Shown here in pieces: positions 29,698 through 40,370 of a DNA stretch of 64,000 nt (position 1 is the stretch's first letter; every line of letters begins with the position of its first letter). The DNA is taken from assembly GCA_019918135.1 (NCBI GenBank), contig WBZZ01001499.1, positions 32,501-96,500 of the forward strand, written 5' to 3'. The notes under the pieces were generated by a model, which had not been told where the DNA came from, did no database searches, and saw nothing but the letters and a program-made list of their open reading frames with translations. The position numbers and the translations under genes are program-made. Source of the DNA: Paulinella micropora. Lineage: Eukaryota; Cercozoa; Imbricatea; Euglyphida; Paulinellidae.

Positions 29698-32600
29698 CAC
29701 GGGTTCGTTCGGTGACGCAGCTCCGCTCCAAAGACTCGACTGGCGGTGCAATGTGCAAATGAGCGTGCTGTGCATGTGCAAGTGGGTGCAAGGAGTGAGA
29801 GGAGTTATCTGCCGAGAAGAAGTCCGCGACGCTGCGCTGACCTCCACCTACAACAGATCTAGCCAGACATTCTACCTGACTAGGCCTTCCCCTCCTTCTA
29901 CCCACCTCCTGAACGACCGTGAGGTCGATCACCTCCTCCTCCTCCTCCGCCCCCTCTGCCTCCCTGGTCTGCGCCTCCAACTCCTCCCACTCCTTCCAGA
30001 TGGTGGCAACAAACCTTCCTAACTCCTCCTCCACCTCTTCTGGGACAGGGATAAACAAAACGCCGAGCATCGCCGCCATCTTTTCATCCTCCCCCTTCAG
30101 CCATTCCTCTTTGAAGAGCCTCATCTCCTCCTCCGCCTCCCGCAGTTCCCTGTGATAAAAGCCCTCCTCGATTCAGCATGAGGGGCTGCCGGGCTTGCGC
30201 CTCATCGATAAACTTAAACAGTGCCTCACGAGAGCTCGCAAACGTTGTGCAATGCAGCAGGAAGTGACTTAACGACTCGTTAACCTCAGTGCCACACAAG
30301 GCGAAACAGCTTGAGCAGTCCGGCGAGCATGAGCCAAATTTGGATCGGTAGAGGCGAAGGCGATTGTTGCAGCTCAACAATCGCCTTCTGATAAGGTTGT
30401 GACTTCCCCCCTCCAGCGCCCGCCAACGTGGGAAAGCAGAGCGGGAAGACATCTGGCTAAGCAGCACCCTAAGCCCATCAGAGGGCTTAGCCTGCCGCTC
30501 CCAGCCAGCTACTTCCTGCCGGACAGACCATTCCTTTACCACCTCGTTCCAGTTCGCCAGAGCGGCCCGCCAGTCCTTATCATCTACCGTGCCATCTTCG
30601 TTCACGACCCGCTTGAGCGCATCCAAGCCCTCCCGCAGCCTGTGATCTGCTAAGATCAAATTTTCCGTATCTTCCTTCCATTTGCACCGACCCGTGTTGT
30701 AAAGCCTGCGTGTTAGCGCTGTGTTGCCCAGTAACTCGATGCGCCCTAGGAACCGAAGCCGGGCCGCCTTGGCAAGGATGCTAAAACTCGGCGTGCGGCC
30801 TAAACCCCTGGTGATGCAGCCGCTTGTGCGCGTACCAACACCCAAGATGACCCGCAGGGGCGCTACCAACGCGCCCTCCAGCTTACTCAGCTTGTTGGCG
30901 CCCGGCAGATCCCAAAAAGCCGATGCGTAAAGCAACTTTGCGCCAACCATTTGCTGCCAATTCATCAGCCGGAGACGCGCTGGAACTTCGTGGGCAATCC
31001 AGAGGGGGTAGTAGGCAGCCGTTCCCGCTACAGTGATTTCCGCCGCCCGCTTCGCTTGCGGTTTATCGGAGAGGGTGTCCGTGAGCAGAACTCCCAGGTA
31101 TTTGTAGTGGTCGGTGACGTTGAGAACCTTGCCCCGGAACCTCACGCATGGGGGCGACTTTTTTGACTTGGCGTGCCCGTATATCGGCATGACTTCCGTC
31201 TTGCCCGGTTTCAGGTTGATTTCAAGCCGATAGTCCTCCACGAATGTCGCCACGACATTTACAATCTGTTGAAGCTCCGTGACACTATGCGCAATTACCG
31301 CAACGTCGTCGGCGTAAAGCAGGGTCCGTATGTCTTCGATGCGGTTGAGGTCCTCGATCTCCAACTCTTTCGCGATTCGGACCGTTAGCTCATCCATGAA
31401 GACGTTGAACAGCGACGGTGACAACGGCGACCCTTGCTGAACTCCCATCTCTTCCAGCACTTCACCAGTGAGTTCGCCATCGACTAGCACTCGCGATGAC
31501 GTTCTTCGGTAAAAACGCCGCAGAATGCGATAGAACTTGCCCTGTACCCCCATCTGGGTTAGCCTCTGAAACAACCCGGCCCGCCAAACCGTAGGGAATG
31601 CCTTTCTCAGATCCACGAACAAAACGAAAGAACGGAGGCCAGCTTGTTGTCTAAGGCGCAGACGCTCCTTAAGGACAAAACTCTGGTCCCCCGTACTACG
31701 TTTTGGCCGGAACCCACCCTGCTCTGGGCGCAGCCTGCCCGGCTAATCGATGAAAGCCGTAAGCCTCGCCGCCATAAGGGACAGATACATCTTACCAGAC
31801 AGCTCAGAATCGCGATGTCTCTCCAATTTTCCGGATCGGTTGGGTCGCCTCCTTTTGGGATGTTGACGATAATCGCTTTGCCCCAGTCGCTGGGGGTGTA
31901 TTCGCACGATTTCAACCAGTTGAAGAAGCGCACCAGAAAGCTCACAATCCGCGTGCCTCCGTACTTGAGCATCTCGTTCTTGATCTTATCCGGTGAGCAC
32001 GCTTTGTGATTCTGGAGATTTTCCTGGCAGAGCTCCACTTCCTTCTCGGTGTAATCATAGTCCAGCGGGCCCGTCTCAGTCCGGATCTCCTCGGCTTGCG
32101 CCATGGCCTCATATTGGTCGCGCAGGTTGTCGTTATACTGGAAGGTTTCGCGGGCCTTCCGCTCGGGCTCAATCCGCGCTGCTTCCTCATCGGAACCGAC
32201 TTCCTCTACACATGCATCCTCCAAAACTGGTTTTCTTTGGGGACCACCATACGTCGGCGGTATTCTTCCCATTCTTGTAGTTTTTCCCGGAGTGTGCATG
32301 CCAGAGTGCCATCGGGCTTCCGAACAGGAGCAGAAGCTTTGGACCGCCGAACCCGCCCAAACGCTTTGACAGCTTCCAGTACGTGGCCATGGTAGCGCTC
32401 CTGAAGTTGGTAGCGGTGTCATTCTGGACCCGCTTCCACGCTTGCTCCTTCTTCTCCTTGCATAACCTTCTGACCGCCTTCCTCGCTTCTTTATATCTTT
32501 GCCAGGCCTCTCGGTTGGCCTCATTCCTTCGCCAGAGGCCGTATGCCTCTCTCCGTCGCGCAATCGCTTCCCTAAGACTCTCATCAAACCATGCATTAGT

Positions 32601-33940
32601 AAACCCTGGCCTAATCACCCGAACTCCCAAGACCTTCGCGGCTGCGCCCGTGAAAGCTCGGACCACTAAGCTAGCGACCCTATCTACCTCCTGCTGAAGC
32701 TCATCCGGGTCCTCCACTGCTGATAGATCTGGGAGGCCATCTGGCAACAGCCCCGATATACCAGCTGCAAAGGTCTCGTCGTACTTCAACCTAAGCTTAG
32801 ACAGCTCACTCTCCTTACCCTCAACTACCCTGCCTATCAAGCGCTCTGCCTTGAATGCTTTGTACCTCTTTACCTGCTTTTTGGGGGGTGGCTGTCCCCC
32901 CCAGACCAGTTCCGCCCACACAGCTTTGTGGTCGGTATCAAGGTCTACCTCGTCGACGCCGAAGCTTGCCTCCTCCGCCAGCTCGGAAGAGACGCAGATG
33001 TAATCCAGTAGATGCCTTCGTCCACCTACATTTTCCTGCCTAGACCACCAATATTTGTCCCCCCGTGCTTGCGAAAACCCACTGAGATTGCGCAACCCCG
33101 TGGCAACAAGCATCGCAGCCAGCAACTCACCATTCTCACTCCTAACCCCTCTACCCCTCTCATCTATCTCGCCAAAGGGGCCCACCACTCCCTCCTCCCG
33201 CGCTATTCTGGCGGGCCCCAGCTTAGCATTAGCATCACCAACCGTAACCACATGACCTTTGGTGGCGAAGTAGGAGACGGCCGCCTGCCACGCCTCATAG
33301 GCTGCAATAGATTCCTCTCGTTGATTTTCTTGGGGGAAGTAGCCGTTGCCGACGAACACATCCGACGCCGTCGCGCTCCCAGACGACAGCCTCACCCACA
33401 ATTGCTGTGGGTGTGGAACAGGCGCCTGTACAATGGTAGCGCACGGTGCCAGATAGTTGGCCACCAACGTCAAGACTCCCCCAAGAGACGCGAGCCCGCA
33501 CCAGTTGCAGCCGCTTTGCCGAGGACTGCGAAGCCGTCGACTTGGAGCTTCTCCACCTTCTGCGACGATAGGTTGTGCTCCTGGACTCCGACGATCACCC
33601 AGCCTCGCTCCTTGTAGTGCTCCGGCCATTCCCCAAAGCCTGGGCTATCCGCACCCACTTTGCCTTGCCAATTATGTGAGGCCACCCTCAGTGGGAAGCC
33701 TTTCACAAATTGGGAAGAACGAAGCTGGTGCCGATGCCTGCGCTTCGGTTGAGCCCGCCTGGAGCCCTCCGCCACCCTCCACGGCCCATCCTGCACCCTC
33801 CGCCCCAGCTCCTCCAGCTCCCGCATCCCGCCCCACTCCGCCAAGGGAGATTCACCGCTTGAGGCTTCGCCCTGGGGCTCGTCGACTTCCACGTCGAGCA
33901 CCCAGTAGCCAAACCCCTGCTTGCGAAGCTCCCTCTGCAT
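29698..33940 (-). pseudogene. LINE ORF2: endonuclease, reverse transcriptase, zinc motif
   Basis: The start ATG at 33940 lies two bases after the ORF1 stop. The APE endonuclease shows LRVASHNWQGK (catalytic Asn), VIVGVQEHN (catalytic Glu), VTVGDANAK (Asp/Asn) and DTDHKAVWAEL (SDH-type motif). Its frame shifts in a G-run near 33480. A linker follows, with a second frame change near 32340. The RT shows KACSPDKIKNEMLKYGG, then FVDLRKAFPTVW (motif A), QQGSPLSPSLFNVFMDEL (motif B) and TLLYADDVAVIA (motif C). Between the first RT block and motif A there is another frame change plus an in-frame TAG near 31745. The C-terminal zinc motif is CSPDCSSCFALCG ... HFLLHC. A last frame change near 30120-30170 separates the C-terminal region containing MAAMLGVLFIPVPEEVEEEL. 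The element would nick target DNA and prime cDNA on it. Confidence 0.88.
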
Positions 33941-33942
33941 CT

Positions 33943-34566
33943 CTACATACTGGGCACCCCCCGTGCAGCCCGCTGCTTCTCTCTTTCCCGGAAAGTCCTA
34001 CCCGTCGCAACGTGAACCTTTCCCGTGAAGAACTTACGCTCCCGCAGCAGCCGCACCATCTTCTCCGCCTCCTCACAAGACGCACATTTAATCCGCAAAT
34101 GCCGCCCGCTACCTCTGCCCGCGAATTCCACCTCGACTTCCCCGAGACCGATAATTCGGAGCTCTCGCGCCATGACCACTGTCTGAGAGACATGCGATAG
34201 CCCCCATACTATGCAACATCTCTTATCCAGCTCATTTCGTACCTTCCTCCGCCACCTCCTCGGTGGCGGTACCGCTTGCCACACGCCGTGACCAGACATT
34301 TCCGGACGTGACTTCTCTTCCGAGGTTGGGGAGGGTGATCGAGATGCAGCAGGATTGCTGGCTCTACGTGATTCAGGTTGCCCGTCAGGTACGCGAGCAC
34401 TCGACCACCCCACCCCGGCCGAGTAGCCATCGCCACCCGCAGGCGCACTCCCACGGGGAACGTCTAAACCTGAAGGATTACCGCCTTGACCCATAGGGCC
34501 AGCACTAGCGGCCGCGCTCTTCGCATAAGAACCTGACATAAGTGGTATGGGACCCCGGTGCCGCAT
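33943..34566 (-). CDS. LINE ORF1 protein, RRM-like (207 aa)
   Basis: The N-terminal ~90 residues are Gly/Pro/Ser-rich and disordered (GQGGNPSGLDVPRGSAPAGG). The C-terminal part contains RCCIVWGLSH ... VEVEFAGRGSGRHLRIKCAS and CEEAEKMVRLLRERKFF. This is the beta-alpha-beta pattern of an RNA-recognition motif, as in ORF1 proteins of L1- and I-like LINEs. It would bind the element's RNA. The frame is open throughout and ends ATGTAG, followed two bases later by the ORF2 ATG. That layout suits termination-reinitiation. Confidence 0.7.
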   Translation of the reverse strand: MRHRGPIPLMSGSYAKSAAASAGPMGQGGNPSGLDVPRGSAPAGGDGYSAGVGWSSARVPDGQPESRRASNPAASRSPSPTSEEKSRPEMSGHGVWQAVPPPRRWRRKVRNELDKRCCIVWGLSHVSQTVVMARELRIIGLGEVEVEFAGRGSGRHLRIKCASCEEAEKMVRLLRERKFFTGKVHVATGRTFREREKQRAARGVPSM

Positions 34567-35234
34567 TGATCGAGTTGTAAACTCGATAAATGAGGACCCA
34601 GGTGGGGTTATTTAAAGCTCAACCCTTAAAAAGCATACGTGTACGTATGTATAGGAATACACACAAACACTCACCTGCATCCGTAACCAGGCACGAGGCA
34701 GGACCCGCTGTGCATCATCGAGGTAGGTGTCGTGGCAAACCACCCTGCGTCCGATAAATGCTGCAAGTGAGTCATCTACCGAGAGCACAGAGTGACAGGC
34801 CCGTGCACGTGTACCCACCACCCCATAACCCTCCGCCAGAGCAACCGCAGGATGAGCACGAAGAGTGCTGAGAGAGAGGGTGAGCCAGGAGCCCCGCTCC
34901 GGTCCGTCGTTACTTTGGTCATTTAGTCGTTTCAAGGCTTGTGGTAAGGTGTAGGGCCTCTCGCCTTCGTACAAACTCCGACCGACAGTAGTTTGGTTGA
35001 CCATCCTTCGCGGTGACCCTCTGAACACAACCCCCTCCCCCAGTGCCCACCCTTGTGATTCCAGAGGCCACCCCGAGCCAAGAGCCATGAGTATGATGAG
35101 CAACTCACATGAGTTACTCTCAGTAATTGGGACCCGTCTCATAAATCAATGGAACGCTTATCGTGCGCCCCTCATAGGCTCAGTCCGCCCATGTGAAAGC
35201 TAGGCCTCGCCCAAAGCAAAGCAAGCAAAGCAAC

Positions 35235-35305
<71 letters not shown>
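35235..35305. repeat. Poly(A)-(GA)n tract
   Basis: A run of about 30 A followed by (GA)n within the inner 5' UTR monomer. Confidence 0.95.
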
Positions 35306-35307
<2 letters not shown>

Positions 35308-35624
35308 CGAGGCCGCCGTGGCTCGCCCGCAATCCAGCTGGGTGCACCTCGTCACAACCACTCATCGGCGTGAGCTCATAGCTGTGTGCGACATAGGTAC
35401 AAGAGCAAGAGGAGAAACAGTGTGCCAGCGTGGATGTGTGGGTGAGGCAGTGCGGTGAGGCAAAGCAGCGATGCCAGTCGAATCCCTGGAGACGGAACCT
35501 AGCATCAAAAACATCGTATAAGTCTACCCCAGGCCTCCATCCACCGAGTGGTGAGCTCGATAAAAGAAGACCCGAGTGGGGTTATTTAAAGCTCAACCCT
35601 TAAAAAAGCATAAACATGTACGCC

Positions 35625-35764
35625 GCCAGGAACCCAACAACAATAACATAGCAGCCAGGAACCCAACAACAATAACATAGCAGCCAGGAACCCAACAACA
35701 ATAACATAGCAGCCAGGAACCCAACAACAATAACATAGCCAGGAACCCAACAACAATAACATAG
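35625..35764. repeat. 29-bp minisatellite, about 5 units
   Basis: Unit contains CAGGAACCCAACAACAATAA; four near-perfect units and a shortened last one. Confidence 0.9.
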
Positions 35765-36408
35765 CTTCCGTAACCAGCCTTCAGGAACCCGCCTCAGTTA
35801 CCCGCCCCCGTAACCAGGCCAGAGACGTGACGTACTATGCATCATTGAGGTGTCGTGGCAAGCCACCCTGCGTCCGATAGAAGCTACAAAAGAGTCATCT
35901 ACCGAGAACACTAAGTGACAGGCCCGGTCACATGCACCCAACACGTCCCGACCCTCCGCCAGAGCATCCCCATGGCATCCGCAAAGTGAGCACGAGGGGT
36001 TCTGGGAGAGAGGGTGAGTCAGGAGCCCCGCGTCCAGGCAGTCGCTACTGTGGCAGTTGAGTGATTTCAAGGCTTGTGGAAATGTGTGGGGCCTGTCGCC
36101 TTCATACCCACTCATACCGACAGTAGTTTAGTTAACCAACCTGTCCAGTGACCCACTGAGCCCAACCCCCTCCCTCAGATAACCCCCACCCCCCGCACTC
36201 ACCCCGAGTGATACCAGAGGCCACCCCGAGCCAAGAGCCGTGAGCGTGGTGAGAGAGCTTCTCTCAGTAAAAGTTCCCGTCTCATGAATCAGTGGAGCAC
36301 TGATTATGTACCCCTCATAACAAGCTGCCAACGGTCCCAACCCCGCCGTGTGGCGGTGACACCCAACCATGTATTGGTGCCCCCCAAAATAATAATAATA
36401 ATAATAAT

Positions 36409-36677
36409 AGTGCTTCTCTGTCAATGGCTGATGCATTTCTGCACATGCGCCTCCATCGTCTCACCCGTGAGGGGAGTACGAAGAATTGACGATAAGCTCT
36501 AATGACACCCCCGCAAGGGCAGTTCCAACACTTCCAGACGGGCCGGTATGTTCAATGAAAATACTGGTCCAGAAATAGACCGGTATGTTCAATGAAAATA
36601 CTGGTGGCACCGACGGGAATCGAACTGGCGACAGGGCCCAGATGGTAGAACTTGACCACTGGGCTATCACGGTGTCC
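36409..36677 (-). repeat. tRNA-derived SINE, CTATTTCTGGA subtype
   Basis: Full-length reverse copy immediately 5' of the LINE, separated from it only by an AAT array. Confidence 0.88.
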
Positions 36678-36728
<51 letters not shown>

Positions 36729-36729
<1 letters not shown>

Positions 36730-36899
36730 TATCTCCAGCCAATTGCTGAGCCAAAAGGCTATGTGCATCCAGTCCTCCATTCCATAAGGAAAGTCTCCAC
36801 ACCAATCGGTGAAATAAAGGAAGTGACGGCATAGAACATTACTCTAGGAGCTTTATACCAATCAGCCCATTGAAAAGGACCAATGGCCTATGTACTCCC
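36729..36899 (-). repeat. Family A repeat, copy 9
   Basis: Full-length reverse copy; an AAT array (36900-36931) follows and then orientation switches to +. Confidence 0.9.
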
Positions 36900-36931
<32 letters not shown>

Positions 36932-36947
36932 TAATACTGTTATTATT

Positions 36948-37139
36948 GGCCCTGTCGCCAGTTCGATTCCCGTCGGTGCCACCAGTATCTTCATTGAACA
37001 TACCGGTCCGTCTGGAAGTGTTGGAACTGCCCGTGCGGGGGTGTCATTAGAGCCTATCGTCAATTCTTCGTACTCCCCTCACGGGTGAGACGATGGAGGC
37101 GCATGTGCAGATTTGCATCAGCCATTGACAGAGAAGCAC

Positions 37140-37140
<1 letters not shown>
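36948..37140 (+). repeat. SINE, 5'-truncated in the tRNA head
   Basis: Begins GGCCCTGTCGCCAGTTCGAT, keeping the B box but not the A box. It lies next to ATACTGTTATTATT, where the array turns from AAT to ATT. Confidence 0.85.
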
Positions 37141-37172
<32 letters not shown>

Positions 37173-37439
37173 GGACACCGTGATAGCCCAGTGGTCAAGT
37201 TCTACCATCTGGGCCCTGTCGCCAGTTCGATTCCCGTCGGTGCCACCAGTATTTTCATTGAACATACCGATCCGTCTGGACCAGTATTTTCATTGAACAT
37301 ACCGGCCCGTCTGGAAGTGTTGGAACTGCCCTTGCGGGGGTGTCATTAGAGCTTATCGTCAATTCTTCGTACTCCCCTCACGGGTGAGACGATGGAGGCG
37401 CATGTGCAGAAATGCATCAGCCATTGACAGAGAAGCACT
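37173..37439 (+). repeat. tRNA-derived SINE, two-module copy
   Basis: Full-length + copy with both pol III boxes. Confidence 0.88.
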
Positions 37440-37463
37440 ATTATTATTATTATTATTATTATT

Positions 37464-37511
37464 GATGGAGGCGCATGTGCAGATTTGCATCAGCCATTGA
37501 CAGAGAAGCAC

Positions 37512-37568
<57 letters not shown>

Positions 37569-37619
37569 CATTATGAGGCGCATGTGCAGAAATGCATCAG
37601 CCATTGACAGAGAAGCACT
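37464..37619 (+). repeat. Two solo SINE 3' ends in ATT arrays
   Basis: 37464-37512 and 37575-37619 hold only the last ~45-49 bases of the SINE (GAGGCGCATGTGCAGA ... GAGAAGCACT), each followed by ATT. These are extreme 5' truncations. Confidence 0.85.
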
Positions 37620-37629
37620 ATTATTATTA

Positions 37630-37686
<57 letters not shown>
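37620..37686. repeat. (ATT)n array, end of the ATT nest
   Basis: Last ATT array; unique AT-rich sequence follows. Confidence 0.95.
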
Positions 37687-37695
37687 GTACTTTAA

Positions 37696-37869
37696 TATAT
37701 TACAACGCTATTAAAACTTTAATTATCTTTAATAATATTAATATTATAAGGATCAACGTCTTAGTTAAATCAATGGCCTTCGGGCTAACGATTTGTATGG
37801 ATGACCAGAGGTCACTTGTAAAAGTAACTTCATTAAATCAAAGGAAAAGGCAAACAAGAAGAAGAAGAA
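37696..37869 (+). repeat. Family E repeat, copy 1, with (GAA)n tail
   Basis: Contains ATATTAATATTATAAGG, then TTAGTTAAATCAATGGCC and GATGACCAGAGGTCACTTG, ending in AGAAGAAGAAG. Two more copies lie at 39005-39094 and 39111-39243. Confidence 0.75.
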
Positions 37870-38432
37870 GTGTTAGCTACTTTTCTGCGACGCTGTGGAG
37901 CTGTCGTCGAGATCGAGCCTGACCATCTTCATTTTCAAGATGCAACGAGAAGCATCCTGACCTTCGTGTATGGTGGCGCCCTTCAAGAATGAGCCCTCCT
38001 GATGCGATCATTGATGTTAGCTTTGCTTCCCCACTTGCTCGAGCTTCGCTAAGGCTAGCAGCTATCACTCCGCTTGCTGCTGCTTCTCAACGTGAGCTTA
38101 TCAAGCACCGCCAATATAATCAACTAGCTACGACATCCAACGACATCCAACACAACTCTGGTTGCATGGGTTCTTGAACCCACAGGCGCTCTTGGCCATG
38201 AAGCTTTGAGCTACCTTCGCCAAGTTCAAGCCTACTATGCAAGCGTTGTAAGAGGGCTACCCGCTGCGCAAGATACGCTGGCTGATGCCATGATCGATGA
38301 TTTCCCTCGGAACCCACGTGGCCTCCTACCCTACTTCCGAGCGATGTCTGCGGCCGAAACTGCGCGAGGCAATGCGCGCATCCTTGACTCAGCGAAGCGG
38401 CGCCTTTGGGATGCGCCGCGACGTTCTCACTA
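37870..38432 (+). pseudogene. Retroelement C-terminal fragment with PD-(D/E)XK-like nuclease motifs
   Basis: The fragment starts after a GAA tract. The first frame reads KHPDLRVWWRPSRMSPPD and AIIDVSFASPLARASL, then SQRELIKHRQYNQLA. The order PD ... D ... ExIK with a following Tyr fits a PD-(D/E)XK (restriction-type) nuclease. Such domains are found at the C-terminus of some reverse-transcriptase ORFs. After one frame change near 38130-38160 the frame continues WVLEPTGALGHEALSYLRQV to a stop near 38431. The EPTGALG-type continuation is usual after this domain in such proteins. A ~510-base 3' UTR and a GAA tail follow. The assignment rests on short motifs only. Confidence 0.45.
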
Positions 38433-38975
38433 GCTTAGTTCTAGTTCTTCTTTCTTCTTTTGTATATAGTCTCTTGTTCCTATATATTTCTTTGTATATT
38501 TCCTGTTCTTTTTCTCCCCTCATTTCTTCCTTTTTCCCATCACTTCTGTCCGCTTATCATATCTAGCTCTCTCCTTATTTTTTCTGTCTTTTCTCCATTT
38601 CTATTTCCTGATCATATATAGCTTACGTTTTCTTCTCTCCTCTATATCATCTTTTTCCTTTCCCATTTCTTATTTTCTTATCATATTTAGTTTATATTTT
38701 TTCCTCTCCCCTCACATATTTTACTTTTCACATTTCTCGTATCCATTTTTTTTCCTCCTCTTTTTCTCCCCTCATATCTTCTTTTGATCTCGTTTTCCCA
38801 CTTCTCTGTTCTCATTCATATTTTCCATTTTTATATTATTTTATAGTATATTAAGTTGGCTTTTCATGAATTAGTTCTGACTACGACTTTTATGACTTAG
38901 TTTATGACTTTACTTCCTGTACAATTTCGCTTTCGATTTCATTAAGTAAAGAAGAAGAAGAAGAAGAAGAAGAAG

Positions 38976-39004
<29 letters not shown>
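38433..39004 (+). repeat. Pyrimidine-rich 3' UTR and (GAA)n tail
   Basis: CT-rich non-coding DNA with repeated TTTTCTCCCCTC-like runs, ending at (GAA)n 38948-39004. No gene is seen. Confidence 0.6.
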
Positions 39005-39006
<2 letters not shown>

Positions 39007-39275
39007 TAAATCAATGGCATTCAGGCTAACGATTTGTATGGATGACCAGAGGTCACTTGTAAAAGTAACTTCATTAAACCAAAGGCAAAGGCAAAGAAGA
39101 AGAAGAAGAACGCTACTTTATTAATATTAATATTATAAGGGTCAGCGTCTTAGTTAAATCAATGGCCTTCGGGCTAACGATTTGTATGGATGACCAGAGG
39201 TCACTTGTAAAAGTAACTTCATTAAATCAAAGGCAAAGGCAAAGAAGAAGAAGAAGAAGAAGAAGAAGAAGAAGA
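39005..39275 (+). repeat. Family E repeats, copies 2 and 3, with (GAA)n tails
   Basis: Copy 2 is 39005-39094, copy 3 is 39111-39243; each runs into GAA. Copy 3 is near identical to copy 1, including the ATTAATATTATAAGG 5' part. Confidence 0.75.
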
Positions 39276-39458
39276 GAGAAGAGAGAGAGTTGGAGGAGGA
39301 GGGGAGGGAAGTTTTGAGGGAGAGAACTACAAGGTCAGTGTTACAAGGAGCCAGAATCTTACTTTTGCCTTTTTCTTCCGTATCGGAAGAGGCCGGCGGC
39401 CCACCGAAAGCTCAGCCCCAATTTCCGAAAAGTGCCACACAAATCCGCACACCCTGCC

Positions 39459-39846
39459 CCCCAGGCCCCAGGGGGGTGGGTACTTTTTTACTCCCTCCGA
39501 AAAAGTTGTGGATAAATTTGTCGTTTTTTGGTCTCAATGACGGGTTATGCGACAAATTTGTCGAGGCAAGAAAATTTACCGCAAAAGCCCTAGCCATAGC
39601 ATGTCGGCCGACACTGTACAAGGGACGGCCGACACTGTACAAGGGCCGTTCGACCCTGTACAAGGGACGGCCGACCCTGTACAAGGGTCGGTCGACACTG
39701 TGCCAATGTCGGGCTTGAGACACCGAGACACCCCCGGCTCCCCAAGCCCTAGGGGGGTGTGTACTTTTTTACCCCCCTCCGGAAAGTTGTGGATAAATTT
39801 GTCGTTTTTTTGTCTCAATGACGGGTTATGCGACAAATTTGGCCGT
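39459..39846. repeat. Direct repeats of ~105 bp framing a 21-bp tandem array
   Basis: 39459-39566 and 39740-39846 share TACTTTTTTAC, AAAGTTGTGGATAAATTTGT and TGACGGGTTATGCGACAAAT. Between them, 39605-39709 holds five 21-bp units of the type CGGCCGACACTGTACAAGGG. Confidence 0.85.
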
Positions 39847-39907
39847 CTGTCTCATCCTGTCTCAGAAAATATAGGGAAAACTATAGGCCTGAGACACTTG
39901 AGACACT

Positions 39908-39937
39908 TTTTTTGAATTTTCAAAAAAATTCAAAAAA
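39908..39937. terminator. 13-bp hairpin
   Basis: TTTTTTGAATTTT pairs with AAAATTCAAAAAA across a four-base loop, upstream of the helicase gene. It could end an upstream transcript or be a regulatory palindrome. Confidence 0.4.
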
Positions 39938-40370
39938 GAGGAAGGAAGGGAGGGAGGGGGGGTGGGGTGGTCTTTGCCAACCCGTCTCGCTGTCTCACGT
40001 GGGAGGGGGTGGGGGAGGGGGGGGGGTTTCCCGTTGGGGGTGGCAGGGGGGACAAAAAGGCAGTAGTCGGGGACAAAAATGCAACAGCCGGGCCGGCCGA
40101 GGAAGTGTGACGTGGCACGCGCCTGGTCGGTCGTGTCTCGGTCACAACCCTCGAGTTTCTGCTCGAGGGACGTGGGTAGCAGCCAGGGTCGAACCCCTTG
40201 TCGGCCGTACCACTGGATGTGGACAAATTCCCGGAATTTTACCGCGCCGCAAACCAGGGGAAATTTTCGCGAAGCTTTGCTTTTTTGGCCGCGCCCGCAA
40301 CACACGAGGGAATTTTCCTGTCAGTGTTTTTGAATTTTCTTGTGCTATGTGTTATGTGCAGACTGTCCGA
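39938..40370 (+). other. Non-coding leader of the helicase gene
   Basis: G-rich and then GC-rich sequence with no supported ORF; it holds the likely promoter region of the helicase gene. Confidence 0.4.

Larger units (their letters stand above)
29643..36386 (-). mobile_element. APE-type LINE with tandem 5' UTR monomers and (ATT)n tail, 6.7 kb
   Basis: From 5' to 3' on the - strand it has two 5' UTR monomers, ORF1 with an RRM-like domain, and ORF2 with APE endonuclease, reverse transcriptase and a C-terminal CCHC-type zinc motif. The short 3' end reads AATGGAGGCACATGTCC ... CAATTGACTGATAAGTCT and then (ATT)n. (ATT)n also lies against its 5' end (36387-36408), so the whole element sits inside an ATT array. 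Coding regions are GC-rich, unlike the Polinton-like element. ORF2 carries about four frameshifts and at least one stop, so the copy is dead. Confidence 0.88.
34567..36386 (-). promoter_or_regulatory. LINE 5' UTR, two tandem monomers (~970 and ~850 bp)
   Basis: The block starting at 34567 recurs from 35538: shared segments include GTGGGGTTATTTAAAGCTCA, CACCCTGCGTCCGATA, GAGTCATCTACCGAGA and AGGCTTGTGG. The monomers are diverged at perhaps 15-20% of positions by eye. LINEs with tandem 5' monomers use them as promoters. The inner monomer has poly(A)/(GA)n at 35235-35305. The outer one has a 29-bp minisatellite at 35625-35764. Confidence 0.7.

Noticed and set aside
33457-34200. + strand frame of 247 codons, Pro/Ser-rich
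   Set aside because: Antisense of the GC-rich LINE ORF1/ORF2 region; no domain.
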